From: Methanobrevibacter sp. UBA412
GTDB taxonomy: Archaea > Methanobacteriota > Methanobacteria > Methanobacteriales > Methanobacteriaceae
Assembly: GCA_002495685.1 (NCBI GenBank)
Contig: DAGJ01000012.1
Coordinates: 14,994 to 78,993 of the forward strand
Direction: 5' to 3'
Length of the DNA stretch: 64,000 bases
The notes under the pieces are model-generated. The model saw nothing but the letters and a program-made list of their open reading frames with translations, was not told the DNA's origin and did not search any database. Below are positions 27,722 through 36,130 of this stretch, piece after piece. The position numbers and the translations under genes are program-made. Position 1 is the stretch's first letter. Each line of letters opens with the position of its first letter.

Positions 27722-29500
27722 TCAAAAATTATCATCAATGATTATTGCATCTTTAAAAAAGTCAGGAATTAAAGATTTATATAATGGACTTTTAAGTAAC
27801 ATTTTTATATCACTATCAAGGATATAAGTTACACAAGAATCATCTTCAGCTCTCATTCCCCTACCATATGCTTGCATTAATGTCATGACTGTTTTATATG
27901 CATACCAACGTTGATCTCTTTTTCTTCTCATATTAACTTGTTTATCTCCCAAATAAGGAAATGGTATTTTGTATATAACTTGGAATCTACATTTATCATA
28001 TGGTAAATCCACACCCTCACTCATTGATGGAGAAACTAAAACTAATGGCTCCTGATTTTTTTCAAAATATTTTAAAATTCTTTCTCGATTAGTGGAATTA
28101 TGAGAAATCAAACGTGAATTTGGTAAATTACGAGTTATATAATTTTGACATTTATAACTGTTTGTGTGTATTAATCCTTTATCGTTCTCATGTAGTTTAA
28201 GGATTTTATTAAGTATTGGGAGAGTTTTTGGAGCAGTGTGTTTTACTCTATTAGCAGACATTTTTCCAGCTAATTTAAGTTCAATTGGCCTTTTTTCAGG
28301 AGGAAATGGACTATCTGCTTTAATATGGTAAACTTCTTTTGGATTAAGTCCTAACCATTTAGAGAACATTTTATGAGATAAGATAGTAGCACTTAAAAAG
28401 ATTACAACATCCCCATATTTAAATAAATAATCTTCAGCATAGTGATGAATTCTAAGTGGTTTAAAAGAAACTCCTTCATCGGTAGGGTCTATAACCCAAT
28501 TTCGAGGTTCTTTTTGAAGATTTTCTTTCAATTTCTTCAATCTAAATGTAGTAGAATTAATTCTTTCTATTTTATTTTTTGGAAGATCTTTAATATCTAT
28601 ATCTTTATATGCATCATAAATTGCATCTATTTCATTGATCCAATCCTCAATTCCTCCATTATAAAGAGTTTTAGGACTTATAACTTTATGAATATCTTTT
28701 TCTAAACGTTTATTATAAAGATTTAATTCTAAAATTCTCATTAATTTATTTTCTATATTATGGGCTTCATCAAGGATTAATAAACTACGTTGACCGAAAT
28801 GTTTGACATAATTTAATTCTAAAATAGCATAATCGTAATTCATTAAAGTTATTGGAGAATTTATAGCATTTGCTTTTTGTTGCCAATAATTACAATGATT
28901 TTCAGATTGATAAAATAAAACACCTCCATTAGAATCTTCAAAAGCTTCTGTAGCATCAAGAGTTGGATTTTTTACTACTCCAAATGGGCAGGTAAATTTA
29001 GAGGAAGAAGGTGATGTTTTACATGTTCCCATATCACAAGTTGTGTCTAAATTTTCATTCAAACAACCAAAATTGGATCTCCCTTTAACAAGAGGAAAAT
29101 GAAATTCATTCATATATTGAGATTGTAATTGTTTAGTCATTGTTAATATATATGCAGATTCATACATTCTAGCTAATGTTGTGGCAATAGCTGATTTACC
29201 TGTTCCGGTACCTGCTTCTAAAATTATATATTTATAACCCTTAGAAATAGCATCTTCTATATCTTCGATTATTTCAAGTTGACCTGGTCTAGGGTTATTA
29301 AATGGAAAATTTTCTATAATATTTTCATTAATATTGGGATATTTATTTTTTAAAAAATCAATTTGAATTTTAGGTAAAGAATTATCTTCAAATGAATAAG
29401 ATTGAGGTATTTTTACTTCTTCTAATTTTTTTTTAGTTTTAGATTTTTTAAAATTATCTAATTTTATATATTCTGTTTCGGAACTCATATTATTACTCAT
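27722..29500 (-). CDS. XPD/Rad3-family iron-sulfur DNA helicase
   Basis: A 592-residue superfamily 2 helicase. Walker A is GTGTGKSA (97-104) and Walker B is DEAH (244-247). Between them, Cys146, Cys155/160, Cys171 and Cys203 fit the [4Fe-4S] domain of XPD, DinG and FancJ. The C-terminal motif VI region QAYGRGMRAEDD is present. It would unwind DNA 5' to 3' in repair or recombination. The N-terminus is extended by about 60 charged residues, and the ATG at residue 5 could also start. It runs convergently toward the tRNA gene. Confidence 0.87.
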   Translation of the reverse strand: MSNNMSSETEYIKLDNFKKSKTKKKLEEVKIPQSYSFEDNSLPKIQIDFLKNKYPNINENIIENFPFNNPRPGQLEIIEDIEDAISKGYKYIILEAGTGTGKSAIATTLARMYESAYILTMTKQLQSQYMNEFHFPLVKGRSNFGCLNENLDTTCDMGTCKTSPSSSKFTCPFGVVKNPTLDATEAFEDSNGGVLFYQSENHCNYWQQKANAINSPITLMNYDYAILELNYVKHFGQRSLLILDEAHNIENKLMRILELNLYNKRLEKDIHKVISPKTLYNGGIEDWINEIDAIYDAYKDIDIKDLPKNKIERINSTTFRLKKLKENLQKEPRNWVIDPTDEGVSFKPLRIHHYAEDYLFKYGDVVIFLSATILSHKMFSKWLGLNPKEVYHIKADSPFPPEKRPIELKLAGKMSANRVKHTAPKTLPILNKILKLHENDKGLIHTNSYKCQNYITRNLPNSRLISHNSTNRERILKYFEKNQEPLVLVSPSMSEGVDLPYDKCRFQVIYKIPFPYLGDKQVNMRRKRDQRWYAYKTVMTLMQAYGRGMRAEDDSCVTYILDSDIKMLLKSPLYKSLIPDFFKDAIIIDDNF

Positions 29501-29765
29501 ATATGTATTTTTAAAATGTTTAGCTATTTTAATATCTTTTGTTGATTAATTTTGCAACAAATTAACTTTTTTAACATCCACTTAAGACAAAAAATAGAAT
29601 TACTCTTTTACTAAAATATTGAATCTGATAATATAAATAAATAAACCTAGAGTATGTGAAAAGTAATATAAAATTTAATTTAAAATAAAAGATATTTATT
29701 AAATGAAATGTATAATAAAAATTTAATAAGATGAGTAATTTAAAATAATTATTAAAGTGATAAAT

Positions 29766-30476
29766 TTGGTAAAAAAAGGAAAACTAATTGGAATTGGAGT
29801 TGGGCCTGGAGACACAGAATTATTAACTATAAAAGCAGCAAATATTCTATCAAAAATTCCTGTGATATGTTCCCCAAAATCCTCAAAAGAAAAAGATAGT
29901 ATAGCTTTATCAATAATTAAACCTATTATTGAAGATAGAGAAGATAAGGATACATTAAAAATTTTAGATCCTATTTTTCCAATGACTGAAGATAAAAATA
30001 TTCTAGAAAAACATTGGGATGATGCTTCAAGAATAATATCCAATTTTTTAGATAAAGGACTGGACGTAGCATTTATAACATTAGGGGATCCTGCTATTTT
30101 TTCAACATTTTCTTATGTGCAAAAAAGATTATTCACAGATTACACTGTTGAAATGGTTCCAGGAATTACTGCATGTACTGCATGTGCATCAAGTATTGGT
30201 AAGCCATTAGTTGAAAAAAATGAAGTTCTTAGTATAGTCCCTAAAATTGATAATAGAATAGAATCAATATTAACAGAAGGTGATTCTATTGTTTTAATGA
30301 AACCTTCAAGAAATACTGATGAACTTGAAAATATTATTAATTTTAAATCTGAAGAAAAAGAAGTATTTTCTGTTGAAAAATGTAGTATGAAAGATGAGAA
30401 AATTATAAAAGGATTTTCTAAAGATAAACCTTATTTAACTACTACTTTAATCAAATTTAATAAAAAAAGTAATTAA
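29766..30476 (+). CDS. cbiL: Cobalt-precorrin-2 C20-methyltransferase
   Basis: A 236-residue tetrapyrrole methylase acting in anaerobic cobalamin synthesis, needed for the corrinoid of methyltransferase Mtr. GKLIGIGVGPGDTELLTIKA is the family N-terminus, followed by FITLGDPAIFSTFSYV and MVPGITACTACASSIGKPL. I start at the TTG at 29766, because GTGAT at 29757 looks like the Shine-Dalgarno; the GTG itself is the alternative. Divergent from the XPD-like helicase. Confidence 0.9.
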   Translation: MVKKGKLIGIGVGPGDTELLTIKAANILSKIPVICSPKSSKEKDSIALSIIKPIIEDREDKDTLKILDPIFPMTEDKNILEKHWDDASRIISNFLDKGLDVAFITLGDPAIFSTFSYVQKRLFTDYTVEMVPGITACTACASSIGKPLVEKNEVLSIVPKIDNRIESILTEGDSIVLMKPSRNTDELENIINFKSEEKEVFSVEKCSMKDEKIIKGFSKDKPYLTTTLIKFNKKSN

Positions 30477-30505
30477 ATAACTAAAATTTTTAGTTATTTT
30501 AAAAT

Positions 30506-31321
30506 TTATTCTGATTCAACTAAAGGAATGAATTCTTCATCAGTAGGTTCGACTAAGAAAGTACAGCAATTATCTCCCATAGTATAACATTTAATTTCTG
30601 TCACTTCAACTACTTGTTTTAAATAAGATGCTAATAAAGATTCAATTATTCCTGCGTCTAAAAAACATGCAGGTTTTCCGGTTTTTGGAAGTAAACCACA
30701 TTCAAAACAATCAACTGAAGTAATTTCAATTGTATCACCTAATTTAATACTTAATTCTCCAAGACCATTATCTTTCCAGAAATTTATAATATTTTCAGCA
30801 AATACATTAACATCATCATCTTTTAGTTCTTCATATATTGTTTCACCAATATGTCTTCCAGTATCCAATAATATAGGGTCAATATTTATTCCTTCTTGAA
30901 TTAAAGTAGATCTTAAAGTATGGAATAATAAAAAAGAAAATTGAAAATTAGTTTCATTAAGAATGTTATCAATCAAGAAATCTATTTTTCGTTCTTCCAA
31001 TTCTACAGGTTCAGCAGCTTCAATTTCCCCTAAACATCTGGATTTAATATAAAATATTTTTTTTCTATGATCATTTGGATCAAATTTGTAAGATACAATA
31101 CCATCTTCTCTTAATGATTTTAAATGAACGGAAATGGTGGATTTAGATTTTCCTGTGTTTTTAACTATTTCATCAAATTCCATTTCATTATTTTTAAGCA
31201 TTGATAATATTGTAAGTTTTACAGGACTTTTTACAACATTGACTCCAATTTTTCCATCAATTTTTGAAAAAATTTGGATAGGAGGTTCTTTCTCTTCTAA
31301 TTCTAAATTATTATTATCCAT
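30506..31321 (-). CDS. msvR: MsvR-type redox regulator (ArsR-like HTH plus V4R domain)
   Basis: A 271-residue methanogen-specific regulator. A winged helix-turn-helix (about 29-95, SKSTISVHLKSLREDGIV) is followed by a V4R domain. The V4R domain has cysteines at 205, 208, 219, 245, 252 and 253 (SVDCFECGL, GKPACF, GDNCC) that could sense redox state by disulfides. MsvR of Methanothermobacter is known to control the divergent F420H2 oxidase gene and its own gene. Here it is divergent from fprA with the same layout. GAGGCTAAT Shine-Dalgarno. Confidence 0.88.
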   Translation of the reverse strand: MDNNNLELEEKEPPIQIFSKIDGKIGVNVVKSPVKLTILSMLKNNEMEFDEIVKNTGKSKSTISVHLKSLREDGIVSYKFDPNDHRKKIFYIKSRCLGEIEAAEPVELEERKIDFLIDNILNETNFQFSFLLFHTLRSTLIQEGINIDPILLDTGRHIGETIYEELKDDDVNVFAENIINFWKDNGLGELSIKLGDTIEITSVDCFECGLLPKTGKPACFLDAGIIESLLASYLKQVVEVTEIKCYTMGDNCCTFLVEPTDEEFIPLVESE

Positions 31322-31375
31322 TATTAGCCTCTATTTAACGACTTTTATTAATTAATAAAAAAAATTTTAATTTTA

Positions 31376-31395
31376 TAATTATAAGCTTATAATTA
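31376..31395. promoter_or_regulatory. 20-base perfect palindrome near the msvR start site
   Basis: TAATTATAAGCTTATAATTA is self-complementary over its whole length. It is about 25 bases downstream of the msvR TATA-like element, a position suited to autorepression. AT-rich palindromes can arise by chance in this genome, so function is unproven. Confidence 0.45.
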
Positions 31396-31610
31396 ATTTT
31401 AATATTTATAATATTTATACTTGTTCCTATAATTACTAATAGTTTTAGCATATTTTTAATATCAATGAAATCTTATTAAATAGATAGACTTAACTTGAAA
31501 TAATAATTATTTTATTTAATAATATTTTTAATTTTTTTTGGATATTTTTTACTTAATTTTATATTTCATTGAAAAATAATGATATCAAATATTTTATTAA
31601 AACAATACCT

Positions 31611-31623
31611 TTATATATTATAA
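31611..31623 (+). promoter_or_regulatory. TATA box of fprA
   Basis: TTTATATATTATA, preceded by AATACC, predicts initiation near 31640 and a leader of about 60 bases to the fprA ATG at 31702. Confidence 0.55.
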
Positions 31624-31641
31624 ATTAATAAAATAAAACTA

Positions 31642-31663
31642 ATGTTCTAGTAAATACGAACAT
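31642..31663. promoter_or_regulatory. Candidate MsvR operator ATGTTC-N10-GAACAT
   Basis: Two six-base arms are exact inverted copies around a 10-base spacer, placed at the predicted fprA start point. The inner part includes TACGAA, which recalls the TTCG/CGAA elements reported for MsvR targets. Binding would block initiation. Confidence 0.55.
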
Positions 31664-31701
31664 GTTTTTAATAATTTCTAAAAAAATATTAGAGGGAAAA
31701 A

Positions 31702-32934
31702 ATGAAAGCAAAAGCTCAAAAAATCGCTGAAGGAGTATACTGGATAGGTGTACTTGACTGGGACTTAAGATCTTATCATGGATACACATTAGATGGTACT
31801 ACTTACAATGCATACTTAGTATTTGGAAAAGATAAAACTGCATTAATTGATAATGCATATCCAGGAAAAACCGAAGAAATTATGGCACGTATAGATGATG
31901 CATTCGAACAAGAAGGAAAAGATGTAAACATAGATTATATCATACAAAACCATGTTGAAAAAGATCACAGTGGAGTATTAGTAGATCTCCATAAAAGATT
32001 CCCTGAAGCTCCAATATACTGTAGTGAAATAGCTGTAAAAGGATTAGAAAAACATTACCCCGCACTTCAAGGATTAGATTTCCAAACTGTAGGTACTGGA
32101 GATTCATTAGATTTAGGTGGAAGAACCTTTGCATTTTTAGATGCATTTTTACTTCATTGGCCAGACAGTATGTTCACTCTCTTAGTAGAAGATGGAATTT
32201 TATTCCCAAATGATGCATTTGGACAACATTTATGTTTCACCAAAAGATTTGATAAAGATATTCCTGATGAAATACTTATGGATGGGGCAAAAAAATTTTA
32301 TGCAAATTTAATTACTCCTCTTTCTAAAAAAGTTCTAAAAAAATTTGATGAAATTATAGAATTAGATTTATTAGATAAAATTAAAATGATTGCACCATCA
32401 CACGGTCAAATATGGACAGACCCTATGAAAGTTATTAATGCTTACAGTGGATGGGCTACTGGAAAATTAGCAGAAGATAAAATTACTATAGTATATGATA
32501 CAATGCATTACTCAACTCAAACAATGGCACATGAAATTGCAGAAGGTGCAATTGCCGAAGGATATGATGTTGAAATGTTTTATTTACATGAAGATGAAAG
32601 AAGTGAAATTGTTAAAAGTATTTTAACTAGTAAAGCAGTAGCATTCGGTGATCCAACAATAAATGATTACCCATTCCCAAGTATGGGAGATATTTTATTC
32701 TATTTAAAAGGTCTTCATTTCAACAGAACAGGATTTAAAAGACCTGCTGTAACATTTGGATCCATGGGAGGAAAAGGTGGATCACCAGATATATTAGCAG
32801 AATATTTAAATGATTCTGGATTTGATGTAATAGAAAAAGATGAAATTTATTATGTACCTAATGAAGACGAAAAAATAGCAGCATATAAATTAGGTCAAGA
32901 CTTAGTAGCAGCTGCAAAAAAATTAGAATTATAA
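31702..32934 (+). CDS. fprA: F420H2 oxidase (diiron flavoprotein)
   Basis: A 410-residue class A flavodiiron protein that reduces O2 to water with F420H2. The N-terminal beta-lactamase-like domain holds the diiron ligands His84, Glu86, Asp88 and His89 (NHVEKDHSG), with further ligands in [19 protein letters not shown] and SHGQIW. The C-terminal flavodoxin domain begins near 255 ([15 protein letters not shown]). The family was characterised in Methanobrevibacter arboriphilus. It is divergent from msvR and followed by a rubrerythrin gene after 71 bases. GAGGGAAA is the Shine-Dalgarno. Confidence 0.95.
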   Translation: MKAKAQKIAEGVYWIGVLDWDLRSYHGYTLDGTTYNAYLVFGKDKTALIDNAYPGKTEEIMARIDDAFEQEGKDVNIDYIIQNHVEKDHSGVLVDLHKRFPEAPIYCSEIAVKGLEKHYPALQGLDFQTVGTGDSLDLGGRTFAFLDAFLLHWPDSMFTLLVEDGILFPNDAFGQHLCFTKRFDKDIPDEILMDGAKKFYANLITPLSKKVLKKFDEIIELDLLDKIKMIAPSHGQIWTDPMKVINAYSGWATGKLAEDKITIVYDTMHYSTQTMAHEIAEGAIAEGYDVEMFYLHEDERSEIVKSILTSKAVAFGDPTINDYPFPSMGDILFYLKGLHFNRTGFKRPAVTFGSMGGKGGSPDILAEYLNDSGFDVIEKDEIYYVPNEDEKIAAYKLGQDLVAAAKKLEL

Positions 32935-33005
32935 ACATACCCAAAAATTAATATTAATGTAAAATATATATTAAAATGAAAATTTAAATTATTGGAGGAA
33001 AAAAT

Positions 33006-33422
33006 ATGGCAGAATATGAACGTAAAATAGGAACTACAGTTAATACTGATGTAGAAAAAGAAGTAGCAGGAAATTTCAAAGGAGAAACTGCTGAAGTAGG
33101 TATTTATATGGCTATGGCTAGACAAGCATCAAGTGAAGGTTATGGAGAATTAGCTGAAGTATTTAAAAGATTAGCATTTGAAGAAGCTGAACATGCAGCA
33201 AGATTTGCTGAAATGAATGGTGTTATTAAGCCTACTTTAAGTGAAAATATTGATATGATGCTTGATGGTGAATTAAAAGCTAATGTTGAAAAAAGAGAAG
33301 CTTCTGATAAAGCAAAAGAAGCTGGTCTTGAAGATGCAAGCGATTTCTTCCGAGAAAGTTCTAAAGATGAAGGACGCCATTCAAGAATTTTAGAAGGAAT
33401 TAAAGAAAGATATAATTTATAA
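33006..33422 (+). CDS. Rubrerythrin-like diiron protein lacking the rubredoxin domain
   Basis: A 138-residue four-helix ferritin-like protein. The diiron residues lie in [22 protein letters not shown] and KDEGRHSRI. The C-terminal rubredoxin domain of classical rubrerythrins (about 190 residues) is missing, and the protein ends cleanly at RYNL. It probably reduces peroxide using electrons from a separate donor. It lies behind fprA with a good TTGGAGG Shine-Dalgarno and is likely cotranscribed or coregulated. Confidence 0.9.
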   Translation: MAEYERKIGTTVNTDVEKEVAGNFKGETAEVGIYMAMARQASSEGYGELAEVFKRLAFEEAEHAARFAEMNGVIKPTLSENIDMMLDGELKANVEKREASDKAKEAGLEDASDFFRESSKDEGRHSRILEGIKERYNL

Positions 33423-33669
33423 ATTTCTTTAACCTTTTTTTATTTTTAATAAAAAACTTAAAAATCAATAATCTATTTTTTGAATATAAAATAAAGTCCT
33501 TTAAAATAAAAAAACAATACATTAAAATAAATGATTACAATAATCATATATAAATAATTAATCATTTAACCTTAAATATAAAAGTTACTAATTTTAAATC
33601 ATGATTTCAAACGAATCATGTACATGTAAATTATATTTTATAGAAAAATAAAAAAATTAAAAAATTTTT
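33423..33669. other. Convergent gap with clustered AATCAT/ATGATT motifs
   Basis: Between two converging genes lie 247 bases without a credible gene. ATGATTA-CAA-TAATCAT (33531-33547) is an exact inverted repeat. AATCAT or its complement recurs at 33560, 33597-33606 (palindrome AATCATGATT) and 33614. CATGTACATG (33617-33626) is another palindrome. T-tracts near 33431-33446 may terminate the rubrerythrin transcript. Confidence 0.45.
33531..33626. repeat. Cluster of AATCAT half-sites and palindromes
   Basis: Six occurrences of AATCAT or ATGATT fall within about 90 bases, arranged as two perfect palindromic pairs (33531-33547 and 33597-33606) and single copies. Confidence 0.45.
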
Positions 33670-34827
33670 TTATAATAATGCTGCACTAAAACCATAAATT
33701 AAACTTATTATAATTATCATTAGCATTAAATAAGATGAAAATTTTGTCAACAATTGAACTGTTTTTTCAGACAATTTATAACTTAATAATGTTTCAAACA
33801 TCAAACCCCCATCTAAAGGTTTCATAGGCAATAAATTAAATGAACCTATTGCAAAATTTAGGAAAAAAATCCAATTAAATAATTGAATCATTGGAAATAT
33901 TACCCAAAGAACAGGACTTAATTGATTACTCCCTAAATCATTATTAAAACTATAATGTTTAACTGTTTGAACACCCATATAACCTAAAGTTTTATTATTT
34001 GGATTTTCTCCTAACTTAAAACTATAAATTCCTTGATCCGTCGATACATGAACCGTTTGATATGGTCTAAATGTTTTTATTGTATTTATGTAACCTTGAG
34101 AATTATCAAAACTTTGATTATTTATTGACTCTACAACCATTCCAGATTTTAAAATCCCATCTGCAGGAGCATCAGAAACAACCCTATCAATGCTTACCCC
34201 ATCTTCATGAAAATACATTGGAACAACAGCAGAAGATAAAACCAAAACAATGATTAAAGAAATAACTGCAAGAACCATATTACCCATTGATCCTGCAGCA
34301 TAAATTCTTAACTTACCAGATTTGGACAAATGTTTAATTTCATCTTCATCAGGTTCAACAAAAGCCCCAGGGATTATCGCAAACAATAATAAACCAATAG
34401 AATTAATTTTTACATTTTCTACTCTAGCTAATATTCCATGAGAAAATTCATGAATAATAATCACTGTGATTAAACCAATAATACCATAAAGAAATGGTAT
34501 AAAAATTGGTGATCCTGGGATATCAACTCCAGGAATAACTAGTCCAACTGCAGGAGTTTGAGATATATTGGCAAATGAGTAAATTAAACTTACTGCCATG
34601 AAAATCATTAAACCAAATGAAATAATGATTCCTATATTCATATACCATTTCCAAAACTTTTTAGATTTATTAGCTATTCTGTCTATAAATCCCCTAAGTC
34701 TTTTTGTCTTCCATAATAATACTGGAAATTCAACTTCCACATCATGTTTGACTAAATAATCTTTAAAAATTAGAGCGAATAACCAAATAATAATAAAAGC
34801 TATAACATAATACCAAATTCCATTCAT
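33670..34827 (-). CDS. Site-2-protease-family intramembrane zinc metalloprotease
   Basis: A 385-residue M50 peptidase with six or so hydrophobic segments. The zinc motif HEFSH lies at 126-130 in a membrane helix, and the third ligand lies in NLLPMKPLDGGLM near 335-345. A PDZ-like domain (about 210-275, RVVSDAPADGILKSGMVVESI) is inserted between them. It cleaves membrane-anchored substrates within the bilayer; the target is unknown. Last gene of ileS-purL-moeA-protease. Shine-Dalgarno AAGTGA. Confidence 0.92.
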   Translation of the reverse strand: MNGIWYYVIAFIIIWLFALIFKDYLVKHDVEVEFPVLLWKTKRLRGFIDRIANKSKKFWKWYMNIGIIISFGLMIFMAVSLIYSFANISQTPAVGLVIPGVDIPGSPIFIPFLYGIIGLITVIIIHEFSHGILARVENVKINSIGLLLFAIIPGAFVEPDEDEIKHLSKSGKLRIYAAGSMGNMVLAVISLIIVLVLSSAVVPMYFHEDGVSIDRVVSDAPADGILKSGMVVESINNQSFDNSQGYINTIKTFRPYQTVHVSTDQGIYSFKLGENPNNKTLGYMGVQTVKHYSFNNDLGSNQLSPVLWVIFPMIQLFNWIFFLNFAIGSFNLLPMKPLDGGLMFETLLSYKLSEKTVQLLTKFSSYLMLMIIIISLIYGFSAALL

Positions 34828-34872
34828 GTTTTCACTTACAAAAATTAAATTAATAAATATTAAAAATAGGAA

Positions 34873-36102
34873 TTAATATTTATCCCATATCATTGAATTA
34901 AAAAATACTAAATTTACAAGGTCCCCTTTTTCTATTCCTTCATTATTTTCATCAATGATTATATAACTATTTGCTTCAACCATTGATCTAATAATTCCTG
35001 AACCTCTATTTAATATATGTTTTGCATATTTTTCATCAGCATAAGTTCTAATAAAATCAGTTCTACCTAAATTTGATGGAATTTTTAGTAAGGATTCTCT
35101 TTCAACAATTTTAAAATCAAAATTAAGCCCTTGCATTTGAATTAAATATTTTCTTGCAAAAATATCAAATTGGGCCATAGCTGCAACTGGTTGACCAGAT
35201 AATGTGAAAACAATAGTATCATTAATTATACCAGACCCTACAGGTTTTCCAGGTCTTATAGAAACACCATGAAATAATAATTCTCCAGAATCTTCTACAG
35301 CATCCACAACAACATCCCCTTTACTAATTGCAGTTCCACCTGTAGTTATGATAACATCAAACTCTTTTGAATTTTCAATAAGAATAGATTTAACTTCCTC
35401 AAAATTATCATGAGCATGTTCTACTTCAACAGTAGCGCCTGTACTTTGGATTAAAGAAGAAATTGTATATTTATTTGAATTAATTATTTTAGCTTTATCT
35501 AAAGTAGAAGAAGGTTCAACTAATTCATTACCTGTAACAATTAGTTTTACTTTAGGTTTTTTATAAACTTTTATTTCTTTAAAACCAGCTGAAGCTATCA
35601 AACCTAACTCTTGAGATCTAATAAATGTATTTGAATCTAAAATTTTATCTCCCTTTTTTAAATCCTCACCTAAAGGTGAAATATTATCTTTAGGACTAAC
35701 TTGAGAATGAATATCTAAATCATTACCCTCATGTGAGGTGTACTCTTCCATTAAGACCGCATTAGCCCCTTTTGGAATTGGAGCTCCTGTAGCTATCCTA
35801 ATTGCTTCACCCGATTTTATTGTTTTTTCAGAAAAGTCCCCCGCACCTATAAAATCTATTAATTTAAGATGTTTATGATTATTATTAGATGCTCCAAATG
35901 TATCTTCCGCCAAAACAGCATAACCATCCATAGCAGATTTATCAAATGGTGGAGAATCATGAAAAGAATATATATTTTCAGCCAAAACTCTATTATGAGC
36001 ATCTTTAATATCTATTTTTTCTATATCCATAATTTTTTGAAAATTATCTACTTTTTCTAAAGCATCATCTAATGGCATTAATTTTGAAAAAAAACCTTTC
36101 AT
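34873..36102 (-). CDS. moeA: Molybdopterin molybdenumtransferase MoeA
   Basis: A 409-residue MoeA that inserts molybdenum or tungsten into adenylylated molybdopterin, needed for formylmethanofuran dehydrogenase. SAMDGYAV, ATGAPIPKGANAVLMEEYT and the MPT-binding VIITTGGTAISKGD followed by VSIRPGKPVGSG are all present. The ATG at 36102 has a GGAGAAATTAT Shine-Dalgarno; the longer frame from 36123 is unlikely. It starts 28 bases after purL. Confidence 0.94.
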   Translation of the reverse strand: MKGFFSKLMPLDDALEKVDNFQKIMDIEKIDIKDAHNRVLAENIYSFHDSPPFDKSAMDGYAVLAEDTFGASNNNHKHLKLIDFIGAGDFSEKTIKSGEAIRIATGAPIPKGANAVLMEEYTSHEGNDLDIHSQVSPKDNISPLGEDLKKGDKILDSNTFIRSQELGLIASAGFKEIKVYKKPKVKLIVTGNELVEPSSTLDKAKIINSNKYTISSLIQSTGATVEVEHAHDNFEEVKSILIENSKEFDVIITTGGTAISKGDVVVDAVEDSGELLFHGVSIRPGKPVGSGIINDTIVFTLSGQPVAAMAQFDIFARKYLIQMQGLNFDFKIVERESLLKIPSNLGRTDFIRTYADEKYAKHILNRGSGIIRSMVEANSYIIIDENNEGIEKGDLVNLVFFNSMIWDKY

Positions 36103-36130
36103 ATAATTTCTCCATCTCATCACATATTTA

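Larger units (their letters stand above)
31322..31701. promoter_or_regulatory. Divergent msvR/fprA control region
   Basis: A 380-base gap with no gene. For fprA, TTTATATATTATA (31611-31623) is the TATA box, and the perfect inverted repeat 31642-31663 overlaps or follows the predicted start. For msvR, GTATAAATATTATAAAT (minus strand, about 31404-31420) is TATA-like, and a 20-base perfect palindrome at 31376-31395 sits near its predicted start. TCAATGAAAT (31462-31471) and ATTTCATTGA (31563-31572) form a further exact inverted pair 101 bases apart. Confidence 0.6.

Noticed and set aside
36103..36123. Longer MoeA start at 36123
   Set aside because: The internal ATG at 36102 has GGAGA at a proper distance, while the upstream one has no Shine-Dalgarno.
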